Part shown: positions 48,573 to 57,423 of the stretch, one piece after another | Layout: each line of letters starts with the position of its first letter | Numbering within the stretch: position 1 is the first letter of the stretch | Assembly (NCBI RefSeq): GCF_030409335.1 | Contig: NZ_JAUFPN010000147.1 | Coordinates: 1 to 64,000, forward strand | Source of the DNA: Paeniroseomonas aquatica | Lineage (GTDB): Bacteria > Pseudomonadota > Alphaproteobacteria > Acetobacterales > Acetobacteraceae | Reading direction: 5' to 3' | Length of the DNA: 64,000 nucleotides | Notes under the pieces: model-generated | Seen by the model: only the letters and a program-made list of their open reading frames with translations | What the model was told of the DNA's origin: nothing | The model's database searches: none | Position numbers and translations under genes: made by a program

Positions 48573-50075
48573 ATGCCGCTTCCCGACTTCGCCGCCTTCA
48601 GCGCTGGTCTTGCCGCCGGGCAGGGTCAGGTGCTGTGGCGGGAGCGGGTGGCGGACCTGGACACGCCGGTCGGGGTCTTCCTCAAGCTGGCCGCAGGCAA
48701 GCCCAACAGCTTCCTGCTCGAGAGCGTCGAGGGCGGCGCCGCCCGTGGGCGGTATTCCGCAGTGGGCATGGAGCCGGACCTGATCTGGCGCTGCCGCGAT
48801 GGCCGCGCCGAGGTCAACCGCCACGCCCAGGCCGCGCCGCATGCCTTCGAGCCAGCGGCGGAGGATGCGCTGGCGAGCCTGCGCGCCGCGCTCGATGCAA
48901 TGCGCATGACGCTGCCGGCCGGGCTGCCGCCGATCGCCGTCGGGCTGTTCGGCTACCTCGGCTACGACATGGTCCGGCTGATGGAGACGCTGCCGGCGCT
49001 GAAGCCGGACGTGCTGGGCGTGCCCGACGCGGTGCTGATGCGGCCGACCCTGATCGCGGTATTCGACCATGTGCGCGACGCGCTGAGCCTGTTCACGACG
49101 GTCTGGCCGCAACCGGGCCTCGACGCGCAGGCCGCCTGGGATGCGGCGCAGGCCCGGCTGGACGAGGCGGAGGCGGCGCTCGACCGGCCGCTGCCACGGC
49201 CCGCCGCGCCGGTGAGCCTGCCGAAGCCACCTGAGCCTGCCAGCAATTTCACCCGCGAAGGCTTCCTCGCCGCGGTGGAGACGGCGAAGGAGTACATCCG
49301 CGCCGGCGACTGCTTCCAGATCGTCCCCAGCCAGCGCTTCTCGGCGCCCTTCGCCCTGCCGCCCTTCGCGCTGTATCGGGCGCTGCGGCGGATCAACCCG
49401 GCGCCCTTCCTGTTCTTCTTCGATTTCGCCGGCTTCGCCGCGGTGGGCGCCTCGCCCGAGATCCTGGTCCGGCTGCGCGACGGCGAGGTGACCATCCGGC
49501 CGCTCGCCGGCACCCGCCGCCGCGGCGCGACGCCCGAGGAGGACAAGGAGCTCGAGGCCGAGCTGCTGGCCGACCCGAAGGAGCGGGCCGAGCACCTGAT
49601 GCTGCTCGACCTCGGCCGCAACGACGTCGGCCGGGTCTCGGCGATCGGCAGCGTCAAGGTCACCAGCCAGTTTCAGGTCGAGCGCTATTCCCAGGTCATG
49701 CACATCGGCTCCGAGGTCCGGGGCCGGCTGCGGCCCGGGCTCTCGGCGCTGGAGGCGCTGGCCGGCGGCTTCCCCGCCGGCACCCTGACCGGGGCGCCCA
49801 AGGTACGCGCCATGGCGATCATCGAGGAGCTGGAGCCCTCCCGCCGGGGGATCTATGCCGGCGGCTTCGGCTATTTCGGCGCCGATGGCGGCATGGATAC
49901 CTGCATCGGCCTCCGCACCGCCCTGGTGAAGGATGGGGTGATGTACGTCCAGGCCGGCGCCGGCGTGGTGGCCGACAGCGACCCGGTGGCCGAGTACGAG
50001 GAAACCCACCAGAAGGCCCGCGCCCTCTTCCGCGCTGCCGAGGAAGCCGTGCGCTTCGCCGCCGGACGTCGCTAG
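48573..50075 (+). CDS. trpE: anthranilate synthase component I
   Basis: A 500-aa enzyme that, with TrpG, turns chorismate and glutamine into anthranilate, the first step of tryptophan synthesis. The Trp feedback site is in NSFLLESVEGG, and the chorismate-binding domain has IVPSQRFS, FLFFFDFAGFAAVGASPEILVR, PLAGTRRRGATPEEDKELE and GTLTGAPKVRAMAIIEELEPSRRGIYAGGFGYFG. AAGGA precedes the ATG. It sits behind ppiD, while trpGDC lie 2.3 kb away under a separate attenuator, so the pathway is split. Confidence 0.98.
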   Translation: MPLPDFAAFSAGLAAGQGQVLWRERVADLDTPVGVFLKLAAGKPNSFLLESVEGGAARGRYSAVGMEPDLIWRCRDGRAEVNRHAQAAPHAFEPAAEDALASLRAALDAMRMTLPAGLPPIAVGLFGYLGYDMVRLMETLPALKPDVLGVPDAVLMRPTLIAVFDHVRDALSLFTTVWPQPGLDAQAAWDAAQARLDEAEAALDRPLPRPAAPVSLPKPPEPASNFTREGFLAAVETAKEYIRAGDCFQIVPSQRFSAPFALPPFALYRALRRINPAPFLFFFDFAGFAAVGASPEILVRLRDGEVTIRPLAGTRRRGATPEEDKELEAELLADPKERAEHLMLLDLGRNDVGRVSAIGSVKVTSQFQVERYSQVMHIGSEVRGRLRPGLSALEALAGGFPAGTLTGAPKVRAMAIIEELEPSRRGIYAGGFGYFGADGGMDTCIGLRTALVKDGVMYVQAGAGVVADSDPVAEYEETHQKARALFRAAEEAVRFAAGRR

Positions 50076-50163
50076 GGCCGCTTCGACGGAATGCTGCGGC
50101 GGCGGATTGACGTCCGGCCACGGTCGGCTCCAGGCTCCGGTGCCGCCCGGAGCTCCTTGCCGC

Positions 50164-51141
50164 ATGACCCCCATCGCCGCCCTCAGCTCCGCCCTCGCAG
50201 ATCCCGAGACCGGCTGGGGCATCGGCGTGCTCGGTGCCATCGGCGAGTTCTGCCGCGACGCGGGCGAAGCCTGCGAGGACGCCGACACCGCCGCCGGCTT
50301 CCGCCGCGTCACGCCACGCGGCGGCATCGCCATCCGGCCCGACCACCCGGCGTTCCGGCTGATCGCCTGGGAAGAGCCCTCCCCGGCTGCCGGGCTCTGG
50401 CGCCAGGGGGCCGGGATGTGCCTTCCGGAGGCTGAGGCGGCCATCGGCGGCGCCGCGGTGGTGACCGAGCTGGGGCCCGACACCATGGCGCTGCGTCCAG
50501 AGGACCGGGGCGATATCCTGTTCGACATGGGAGTTGGTTTCGCCCATCTGCGCGCCTGCGTCCGCACCGCGGATCCGGTGCTGCTGGCGGCACTGCGGGC
50601 GGGCGCCGGGACGCCGCTGTTCGACCCCGAGAACCCGGGCGGCGCGGCCATCCTGGTCGCCTCGCCGCACCGGGTCTTCCTGTCGCGGCTGGCGCGGATC
50701 GAGGTGTACCAGCCTATTCCGCCACCGGATGGGAAGTCCCCGGTCGGGCCGCATACGCATCTGCTGCCCGGGCTGCTGCGGGCCCACCGGGCGCATGGCG
50801 CGACCCGGCCGCTGCCCGAGGGCTGGGTCTCCTGCCTCGACCTCTACCCCGCCCATCCGCTGCGCGACGCGGTGGAGGCGCCGCGCCCCTTCGATCCTGC
50901 CCGGCATGCTGCCTTCCAGGCCCTGCTGGCCGACTTCGGCCTGCCCGAGCTGCGAGCCGAGAAGGCCCGGCTGGCCGCGGCGGTGCGGGCCAACATGGCG
51001 CCGGCCGAATTCATCCCCGCCGGTGACCGGCACGGCCGCGCTGCCGCGCGCATCACCCTCCGCCAGCTCGGCTGGACCGAGCCGACACTGCCTGCCCTGC
51101 CGGCTTGGCAGGTGGCGCTGGAGCCGGCTGCCGCAGGTTGA
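50164..51141 (+). CDS. conserved-looking protein of unknown function
   Basis: A 325-aa soluble protein that I do not recognise. It has no signal peptide or membrane segment. It begins LSSALADPETGWGIGVLGAIGEFCRDAGEACED, with two Cys, and includes PHTHLLPGLLRAHRAHGATRPLPEGWVSCLDLYPAHPLRD, which looks like a conserved motif, possibly with metal-binding His. Codon use matches the neighbours. It lies between trpE (88 bp) and the amidohydrolase gene (47 bp) on the same strand. Confidence 0.75.
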   Translation: MTPIAALSSALADPETGWGIGVLGAIGEFCRDAGEACEDADTAAGFRRVTPRGGIAIRPDHPAFRLIAWEEPSPAAGLWRQGAGMCLPEAEAAIGGAAVVTELGPDTMALRPEDRGDILFDMGVGFAHLRACVRTADPVLLAALRAGAGTPLFDPENPGGAAILVASPHRVFLSRLARIEVYQPIPPPDGKSPVGPHTHLLPGLLRAHRAHGATRPLPEGWVSCLDLYPAHPLRDAVEAPRPFDPARHAAFQALLADFGLPELRAEKARLAAAVRANMAPAEFIPAGDRHGRAAARITLRQLGWTEPTLPALPAWQVALEPAAAG

Positions 51142-51188
51142 CTCCGAGGACCCGGCATTGCCCGATGCCGCAAACGGAGGACCGATCC

Positions 51189-52052
51189 ATGACCCGCCCC
51201 TGCCCCGGCGCCCGCGCCGTGACCAGCACCCCGAACTGGCAACCACCGGCGAACAGCACCGATTGCCACATGCATATCTTCGGCCCCTACGACCGCTATC
51301 CGCTCTCGCCGGGCCGCGGCTATACCCCGCCCGAGGCCTCCATCCAGGCCTACCAGGCGATGTGCACGGCCATCGGGCTCCGCCGCACCATCGTGGTCCA
51401 GCCCAGCATCTACGGCACCGACAATGCGGTGACGCTGGATGCCGTCGCGGCCCTGGGCCACGACCGGGCCAGGGCGGTGGTGGTGGTGGATGACAGCTTC
51501 GACCTCGAGGCACTCAGGGCGATGGGCGCGCAGGGCGCCTGCGGCGTCCGCTTCAACGCCGTCAGCGGCAACGGCACGCCGCTTGAGCAGCTCGAGGCGC
51601 TCGGCGAGCGGCTGGCGAGCCTCGGGTGGCATCTGCAGCTCTATGCCCACGCGGCCGAAATGGTGGCCCTCGAGCCGGTGCTGGCGAGGCTGCCCTGCCC
51701 CCTGGTGATCGACCACATGGGCGGCGTGAAGACCGCCGAGGGCGGGCTTGGGAACCCAGGTTTCAAGGCATTGCTCCGCCTGCTCGACGGCGGCGCCTGG
51801 GCCAAGCTCTGCGGCTACCGGTCGTCCACCGGCCACCCCTATGCCGACGTGCGCAGCATGGCCGAGGCCATGATCGCCGCCGCGCCGGACCGCTGCCTCT
51901 GGGGCACCGACTGGCCGCATCCTTCGCTGCTGACCCCGGAGGAAGTCCCCGACGACGGCCATCTGATGGATCTGCTGGGCGAATGGGCGCCGGCGGAGGC
52001 GCAGCGGCAGGCGATCCTGGTCGACAATCCCGCCCGCCTCTACGGCTTCTGA
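51189..52052 (+). CDS. TIM-barrel amidohydrolase, 2-pyrone-4,6-dicarboxylate lactonase-like
   Basis: A 287-aa metal-dependent hydrolase of the COG3618 (LigI-like) type. The metal-site start is STDCHMHIFGPYDRYPL, followed by VVQPSIYGTDN, ACGVRFNAV, HLQLYAHAAEM, PLVIDHMGGVK, and LWGTDWPHPSL, which carries the conserved Asp. LigI relatives open lactones of aromatic-acid catabolism. GGAGG precedes the ATG at 51189. It is the last gene before the tryptophan leader; a role in tryptophan metabolism is not indicated. Confidence 0.87.
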   Translation: MTRPCPGARAVTSTPNWQPPANSTDCHMHIFGPYDRYPLSPGRGYTPPEASIQAYQAMCTAIGLRRTIVVQPSIYGTDNAVTLDAVAALGHDRARAVVVVDDSFDLEALRAMGAQGACGVRFNAVSGNGTPLEQLEALGERLASLGWHLQLYAHAAEMVALEPVLARLPCPLVIDHMGGVKTAEGGLGNPGFKALLRLLDGGAWAKLCGYRSSTGHPYADVRSMAEAMIAAAPDRCLWGTDWPHPSLLTPEEVPDDGHLMDLLGEWAPAEAQRQAILVDNPARLYGF

Positions 52053-52058
52053 TGCGCC

Positions 52059-52088
52059 TTGCCTTGCGGCGCCGGTCGTGGCTAGTCT
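52059..52088 (+). promoter_or_regulatory. candidate promoter of the trp leader
   Basis: TTGCCT (52059-52064), an 18-bp spacer and TAGTCT (52083-52088) stand before the leader peptide. Transcription would start only a few bases before the leader ATG at 52095, giving a very short or absent 5' leader. Low-confidence call from spacing alone. Confidence 0.35.
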
Positions 52089-52094
52089 GACCGC

Positions 52095-52157
52095 ATGGTC
52101 AGGAACACCATCCCCGCGGCGCGATTTTGGTATAGCTGGTACACACCGGCGGCCTAG
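52095..52157 (+). CDS. trpL: tryptophan leader peptide
   Basis: A 20-codon frame with no match to a globular protein but with two Trp codons in the run FWYSWY (Trp at codons 12 and 15, 52128-52130 and 52137-52139). It stands before trpG-trpD-trpC and just before the mutually exclusive RNA hairpins at 52148-52207. Ribosome stalling at these codons when charged tRNA-Trp is scarce should favour read-through. The stop TAG falls next to hairpin strand 2. Tyr and Phe codons mixed with Trp could make it respond to several aromatic amino acids. Confidence 0.82.
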   Translation: MVRNTIPAARFWYSWYTPAA

Positions 52158-52207
52158 GATCAGCGCATTCATCGCAGACCCCCGAAGCCGCCACCTGCTG
52201 GCGGCTT
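52148..52207 (+). promoter_or_regulatory. tryptophan attenuator (antiterminator and terminator hairpins)
   Basis: Strand 2 GGCGGC (52148-52153) can pair with strand 3 GCCGCC (52187-52192). The same strand 3, within AAGCCGCCA (52185-52193), can instead pair with TGGCGGCTT (52199-52207), a 9-bp terminator stem with a 5-nt loop followed by T and TCGTGTT. The two structures exclude each other, as attenuation requires. The U-tract is short, which is common in high-GC genomes. Confidence 0.75.
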
Positions 52208-52275
52208 TCGTGTTCCTGGACCAGTCCCACGACCCCCGCCTGCCTGGTGACGGCCCCCAAGCCCAGGAGGCCCTC

Positions 52276-52428
52276 ATGCAACGCAGCGACTTCGACTTCG
52301 ACGTGATCAGCGGACCATCCAGCCCGCCGCCGCGGCCCTCGGCCGGACCCGCCGCGCCTGCGCCAGTCCTTGCGCAGCCGGTCGCGCTTGACCCGGCTGC
52401 GCCACGGGACGAGATTCAGAAACCATGA
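52276..52428 (+). CDS. small 50-aa Pro/Ala-rich protein before trpG
   Basis: A short frame with a strong AGGAGG site 5 nt before its ATG and a 4-bp overlap (ATGA) with the trpG start, so it is very likely translated. The first residues ([12 protein letters not shown]) are acidic and aromatic; the rest is a proline- and alanine-rich tail. I recognise no family. It lies after the attenuator, so its translation may feed ribosomes into trpG. It could be a real small protein or only a coupling leader. Confidence 0.6.
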   Translation: MQRSDFDFDVISGPSSPPPRPSAGPAAPAPVLAQPVALDPAAPRDEIQKP

Positions 52429-53027
52429 TCCTTCTGATCGACAACTACGACAGCTTCACCTTCAATCTCTATCACTTCCTGGGTGACCTTGGAGTGGAGG
52501 TCGAAGTCCGGCGCAATGACCAGCTGACAAGCCAGGAAGCCCTGGCCCTGCAGCCTGAGGCGATCCTGCTGTCCCCCGGTCCCTGCACGCCGAACGAGGC
52601 CGGCATCTGCCTGCCGCTGATCGGTGCGGCCGCCTCCGCCGGGGTGCCGTTGCTCGGCGTCTGCCTTGGGCATCAGGCCATCGGCCAGGCCTTCGGCGGC
52701 ACCGTCGTCCGGGCACCGGACCCGGTGCACGGCAAGGTCTGGGAGATCCACCACCGCGGGACCGATGTCTTCGCCGGCCTACCGAGCCCCTTCCGCGCCA
52801 CCCGCTACCACTCGCTGGTGGTGCGCCGCGCGGACCTGCCGGCCGAACTGGTGGCGACGGCCTGGACCGAGGATGGGCTGGTCATGGGCCTCGCTCATCG
52901 CGACCTGCCGATCTGGGGCGTGCAGTTCCACCCGGAAAGCATCGCCAGCCAGCACGGCCATGATATCCTGCGAAACTTCCTGACCCTGGCCAAGGCACGG
53001 CTGCCCGCAGCCGTGAGGGCTGCGTGA
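52425..53027 (+). CDS. trpG: anthranilate synthase component II (glutamine amidotransferase)
   Basis: A 200-aa class I amidotransferase supplying ammonia to TrpE; relatives also serve p-aminobenzoate synthase. It starts [21 protein letters not shown]; the nucleophile Cys is in [15 protein letters not shown] and the His-Glu pair in [12 protein letters not shown]. It is coupled to the 50-aa ORF in front and to trpD behind by 4-bp overlaps. Confidence 0.98.
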   Translation: MILLIDNYDSFTFNLYHFLGDLGVEVEVRRNDQLTSQEALALQPEAILLSPGPCTPNEAGICLPLIGAAASAGVPLLGVCLGHQAIGQAFGGTVVRAPDPVHGKVWEIHHRGTDVFAGLPSPFRATRYHSLVVRRADLPAELVATAWTEDGLVMGLAHRDLPIWGVQFHPESIASQHGHDILRNFLTLAKARLPAAVRAA

Positions 53028-54034
53028 ACAGCCTGAAGCCGATCCTGGCCCGCCTCGCTGCCGGCGAAACCATGGCGGAAAGCGAGGCCGAAGCGGCCTT
53101 CGGGATCATCATGGCCGGGGAGGCCACCCCGGCGCAGATCGCCGCCTTGCTGATGGCGATGCGGGTCCGCGGCGAGACGGTGCCCGAACTCACCGGCGCC
53201 GTCCGCGCCATGCGGGCGCGCATGCTGGCGATCGAGGCGCCGGTCGGCGCCATCGACATCGTCGGCACCGGCGGCGATTCGTCGGGCAGCCTCAATATCT
53301 CCACCGCGACGGCCCTGGTGGTCGCCGGCTGCGGCGTTCCGGTGGCCAAGCACGGCAATCGGGCGCTATCCTCCAAGTCCGGCGCCGCGGATGCGCTGGC
53401 GGCGCTCGGCATCAACCTCGATGTGCCGCTCGACCGGCTGGAGGCCGTGCTGGCCAAGGCCGGCATGGTCTTCCTGATGGCGCCCCGGCATCATGCGAGC
53501 ATGCGCCACGCCGCCGGCCCGCGGGTCGAGCTGGGGACAAGGACGATCTTCAACCTTCTGGGACCCTTGGCAAACCCGGCCCGGGTCAAGCGCCAGCTGA
53601 CTGGCGCCTATGCCACCGCCTGGCTGCGGCCGATGGCCGAGTCCTTGCTGCGGCTCGGCACCGAGGCGGCCTGGGTGGTGCACGGCCAGGGGCTGGATGA
53701 GATCGCGCTCTCCGGCGAAACCCAGGTCGTGGCGCTGGAAGCCGGCCGGCTGCGCGAGTTCACCATCGCCCCCGAGGATGCCGGGCTGCAGCGCGCGCCG
53801 CCGGAAGCCATTCGCGGTGGTGAGCCAGCGGAGAACGCCCTGGCCCTGACCGCGTTGCTGGCGGGTGCCTCCGGCCCCTACCGCGACATCGTGCTGCTCA
53901 ATGCGGCGGCTGGTCTGGTTGTCGCCGGCCGCACGCGGGACCTCCGCGACGGGGCTGCGCAAGCCGCGCGTGCCATCGACAGCGGTGCCGCTTCTGCCGT
54001 ACTGGGCCGCCTCAAGGACGCGACAGCAGCATGA
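53024..54034 (+). CDS. trpD: anthranilate phosphoribosyltransferase
   Basis: A 336-aa enzyme joining anthranilate to PRPP, second step of tryptophan synthesis. Key motifs are [16 protein letters not shown] (PRPP binding), [21 protein letters not shown] and [11 protein letters not shown]. The start is a GTG inside the trpG stop (GTGA). Length is normal. Confidence 0.98.
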   Translation: MNSLKPILARLAAGETMAESEAEAAFGIIMAGEATPAQIAALLMAMRVRGETVPELTGAVRAMRARMLAIEAPVGAIDIVGTGGDSSGSLNISTATALVVAGCGVPVAKHGNRALSSKSGAADALAALGINLDVPLDRLEAVLAKAGMVFLMAPRHHASMRHAAGPRVELGTRTIFNLLGPLANPARVKRQLTGAYATAWLRPMAESLLRLGTEAAWVVHGQGLDEIALSGETQVVALEAGRLREFTIAPEDAGLQRAPPEAIRGGEPAENALALTALLAGASGPYRDIVLLNAAAGLVVAGRTRDLRDGAAQAARAIDSGAASAVLGRLKDATAA

Positions 54035-54044
54035 TTGCCCCCCA

Positions 54045-54875
54045 ATGAACGCCCCGATCATCGTCACCCCCAGCCACGCCGTGCCGGACACCCTCGCCCG
54101 GATCCTGGCCGATAAGTACGAGGAGGTCCGCGCCCGTTCCGCCGCCACCCCCATGGCCGAGATCGAGCGCCAGGCCCATGCCGCGACGCCGCCGCGCGAC
54201 TTCGTCGCGGCGCTCTGTGAGGTCGTGGCGGATGGCCGCGTCGGCCTCATCGCCGAAATCAAGCGCGCCTCGCCCTCCGGCGGCCTGATTCGAGACCCCT
54301 TCGAGCCGGCGGCCCTGGCGCAGGATTATGCCCGCGGCGGCGCCACCTGCCTCTCGGTGCTGACCGACGCGCCCTATTTCCAGGGCACCACCGAGCATCT
54401 GAAGACCGCCCGCGCCGCCTGTACCCTGCCGGTGCTGCGCAAGGACTTCATGGTGCACCCCTGGCAGGTCTTCGAGGCCCGGGCGATGGGAGCCGATTGC
54501 ATCCTGCTCATCATGGCAGCGCTCGCCGACCGCCAGGCCGAGGAGCTGGAGGAGATCGCCCGCAGCCTCGACATGGCGGTGCTGGTCGAAGTGCATGACC
54601 GCGCCGAGCTGGACCGGGCGCTTGGCCTGCAGACCCGCTTGGTGGGCATCAACAACCGCAACCTCAGGACCTTGCAGACCGATATCGCGACGTCCGAGGC
54701 GCTTTGCCCCTTGGTGCCGGCAGACCGCATCCCGGTCGCCGAGAGCGGCATCCGCACCCCGGACGACGTGCGGCGCATGGCCGCGGTCGGCGCCCGCTGC
54801 ATCCTGGTCGGCGAAAGCCTGATGCGGCAGCCGGATGTGGCCGCCGCGGCGGGCGAACTCGTGCACGCCCTCTAG
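54045..54875 (+). CDS. trpC: indole-3-glycerol-phosphate synthase
   Basis: A 276-aa TIM-barrel enzyme closing the indole ring. It shows [60 protein letters not shown] and [12 protein letters not shown]. TrpF is not fused, unlike in some enteric bacteria. It lies 10 bp after trpD; moaC begins 1 bp after its stop. Confidence 0.98.
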   Translation: MNAPIIVTPSHAVPDTLARILADKYEEVRARSAATPMAEIERQAHAATPPRDFVAALCEVVADGRVGLIAEIKRASPSGGLIRDPFEPAALAQDYARGGATCLSVLTDAPYFQGTTEHLKTARAACTLPVLRKDFMVHPWQVFEARAMGADCILLIMAALADRQAEELEEIARSLDMAVLVEVHDRAELDRALGLQTRLVGINNRNLRTLQTDIATSEALCPLVPADRIPVAESGIRTPDDVRRMAAVGARCILVGESLMRQPDVAAAAGELVHAL

Positions 54876-54876
54876 C

Positions 54877-55352
<476 letters not shown>

Positions 55353-55353
<1 letters not shown>

Positions 55354-56558
55354 TGCTGACGGTCGAGGAAGCCCGGGCCCGCATCCTCGGCGCCCTCACC
55401 GCCACCCCGGCCGAAACCGTCCCCCTGCCGGCGGGCTGGGGGCGGGTGCTGGCCCGCCCGGTGCTCTCCCGCGTGACCCAGCCTCCCGCCGATGTGTCGG
55501 CCATGGACGGCTACGCGGTGCGGGCCGCCGATGCGGAACTGGGCGCCAGCCTTGCCGTCACCGGCACCGCCCCGGCCGGCCACCCCTACGCGGGCTCGGT
55601 CGGGCGGGGCGAAGCGGTGCGCATCTTCACCGGTGGCATCATCCCGGACGGCGCCGATGCGATCCTGCTGCAGGAGGATGCCGAGCCCGCCGCAGGCCGT
55701 GTTCAGGTCAAGGAAGCGGTGCGCCCCGGCCGCTGGGTCCGCCGCCGTGGGCTCGACTTTGCCGAAGGCGAGGAATTGCTGCCGGCCGGCCGGCGTCTCA
55801 CCGCCCGGGACATCGGCCTGGCCGCCGCCGCCAATACCCCCTGGCTCGCGGTGCACCGGGCGCCGCGGATCGGCATCCTGGCGACCGGCGACGAGATCGC
55901 CCTGCCCGGCGACCCGATCCCCGCCGGCGGCATCGTCAGCAGCAATGCCCATGCCCTCGCCGCCCTGGTGCGGGCGGCCGGCGGCGAACCTCTGGTCCTG
56001 CCCATCGCCCCGGACGACAGCCGGGCGATCGCCGAGGCCGCCGTCGCCGCCCGGGCCTGCGACCTGCTGGTGACCACCGGCGGCGCCAGCGTCGGCGATC
56101 ATGACCTGGTCCAGAGCGCCCTCGGCCCGCAGGGCTTCGCGCTGGACTTCTGGAAGATCGCGATGCGGCCGGGCAAGCCGCTGATCTGGGGCAGGCTTGG
56201 TCCGACGCCGGTGCTGGGCCTGCCGGGCAATCCCGTCTCGGCCCTGGTCTGCAGCGTGCTGTTCCTGTTGCCGGCGCTCGACCGGCTTTCCGGCCTGCCG
56301 GGTGCGGCGCCACGGACCGTCCGCGCCCTGGCCGGAGCGCCCCTGCCCGCCAATGACGGCCGCTTCGACCACCTCCGGGCAATCCTGCAGCCGGGGCCGG
56401 ATGGCGTGCCGGTCGCCACCCCCTTTCCGGTTCAGGACAGTTCGATGATGAAGACCTTGGCGCGGGCCGAGGCACTGATCCTGCGGGCGCCGGGTGCCCC
56501 GGCCGTGCCGGCGGGGGCGCCGGTTGCGGTCATCCCATTGGGCGAACTCGGGATCTGA
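55353..56558 (+). CDS. moeA: molybdopterin molybdotransferase
   Basis: A 401-aa enzyme inserting molybdate into adenylated molybdopterin. Signature regions are QPPADVSAMDGYAV, VRIFTGGIIPDGADAILLQED, ILATGDEIALPGDP, VTTGGASVGDHDLVQSAL, and VLGLPGNPVSALVC. The ATG at 55353 overlaps the moaC stop. MsrP elsewhere in the window is one likely user of the cofactor. It ends 130 bp before lexA. Confidence 0.98.
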
Positions 56559-56580
56559 AAAAGCCATATCGCGTCTGTGC

Positions 56581-56609
56581 TTGACCCGATTTTGGAACTT
56601 CCGTAGAAC
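56581..56609 (+). promoter_or_regulatory. lexA promoter with overlapping SOS box
   Basis: TTGACC (56581-56586), 17-bp spacer and TAGAAC (56604-56609) form a promoter; the LexA box GAAC-TTCCGTA-GAAC at 56595-56609 overlaps spacer and -10 element. Bound LexA would exclude RNA polymerase, giving autoregulation. Confidence 0.88.
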
Positions 56610-56688
56610 ATCCACACGATTCGTGGTTTGTTCGCCGAACCATGCCGAGGTTTAGCCGCGGCTCCTGGGCCGCAGACGGAGGGGACGT

Positions 56689-57423
56689 ATGCTCACCCGC
56701 AAGCAGCATGAGCTGCTGATCTTCATCGACAAGCATCTGCGCGCGACCGGCTTCTCTCCCTCCTTCGAGGAGATGAAGGACGCGTTGAAGCTGAAATCGA
56801 AATCCGGCATCCACCGGTTGATCACCGCCCTCGAGGAGCGCGGCTTCCTGCGGCGGCGGGCGCATCGTGCCCGGGCGCTGGAGGTTATCCGGCTGCCGGA
56901 GAACGTGGCGCCGCGCCGCGCAGCCGAGGCAGCCGCCCCACCGGCCCCGGCGGGGCGGGAGGCCTCCTTCGCGCCCAATGTCATCCATGGCCGCTTCGCC
57001 CCCAACCTGCCGGGCGTGGCCCGGACGGGCCATGAGGGCATGGCGGTCCAGCTGCCGCTCTATGGCCGCATCGCCGCCGGCCTTGCCATCGAGGCGCTGC
57101 GCGACAGCGGCACCAGTGTCGAGGTGCCCGCGGGGCTGTTGGCGAGCGGCGAGCACTACGCGCTGGAAGTCGCCGGCGATTCGATGATCGAGGCCGGCAT
57201 CATGGACGGCGACACCGTGATCATCCGGCGCGGTGAGACGGCGGACAACGGTGCCATCGTCGTCGCCCTGGTCGATGAGAACGAGGTGACGCTGAAGCGG
57301 CTGCGCCGGCGCGGCAATTCCATCGCGCTCGAGGCAGCGAACCCGCGCTACGAGACCCGGATCTTTGGGCCGGACCGGGTGAAGGTGCAGGGCCGGCTGG
57401 TGGGGCTGCTCCGCAAGTACTGA
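56689..57423 (+). CDS. lexA: LexA repressor
   Basis: A 244-aa SOS repressor with self-cleavage activity. The N-terminal winged helix is [44 protein letters not shown], followed by a Pro/Ala-rich linker and the peptidase domain: Ala-Gly cleavage site in [12 protein letters not shown], catalytic Ser in [15 protein letters not shown], and Lys in VTLKRLRR. The promoter region holds an SOS box. It meets comEC end to end (stops at 57421-57426). Confidence 0.98.
   Translation: MLTRKQHELLIFIDKHLRATGFSPSFEEMKDALKLKSKSGIHRLITALEERGFLRRRAHRARALEVIRLPENVAPRRAAEAAAPPAPAGREASFAPNVIHGRFAPNLPGVARTGHEGMAVQLPLYGRIAAGLAIEALRDSGTSVEVPAGLLASGEHYALEVAGDSMIEAGIMDGDTVIIRRGETADNGAIVVALVDENEVTLKRLRRRGNSIALEAANPRYETRIFGPDRVKVQGRLVGLLRKY

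Noticed and set aside
52078-52275. Upstream extension of the 50-aa ORF through the trp leader
   Set aside because: It crosses the attenuator in a different frame from the leader peptide; the internal ATG at 52276 has a perfect RBS.
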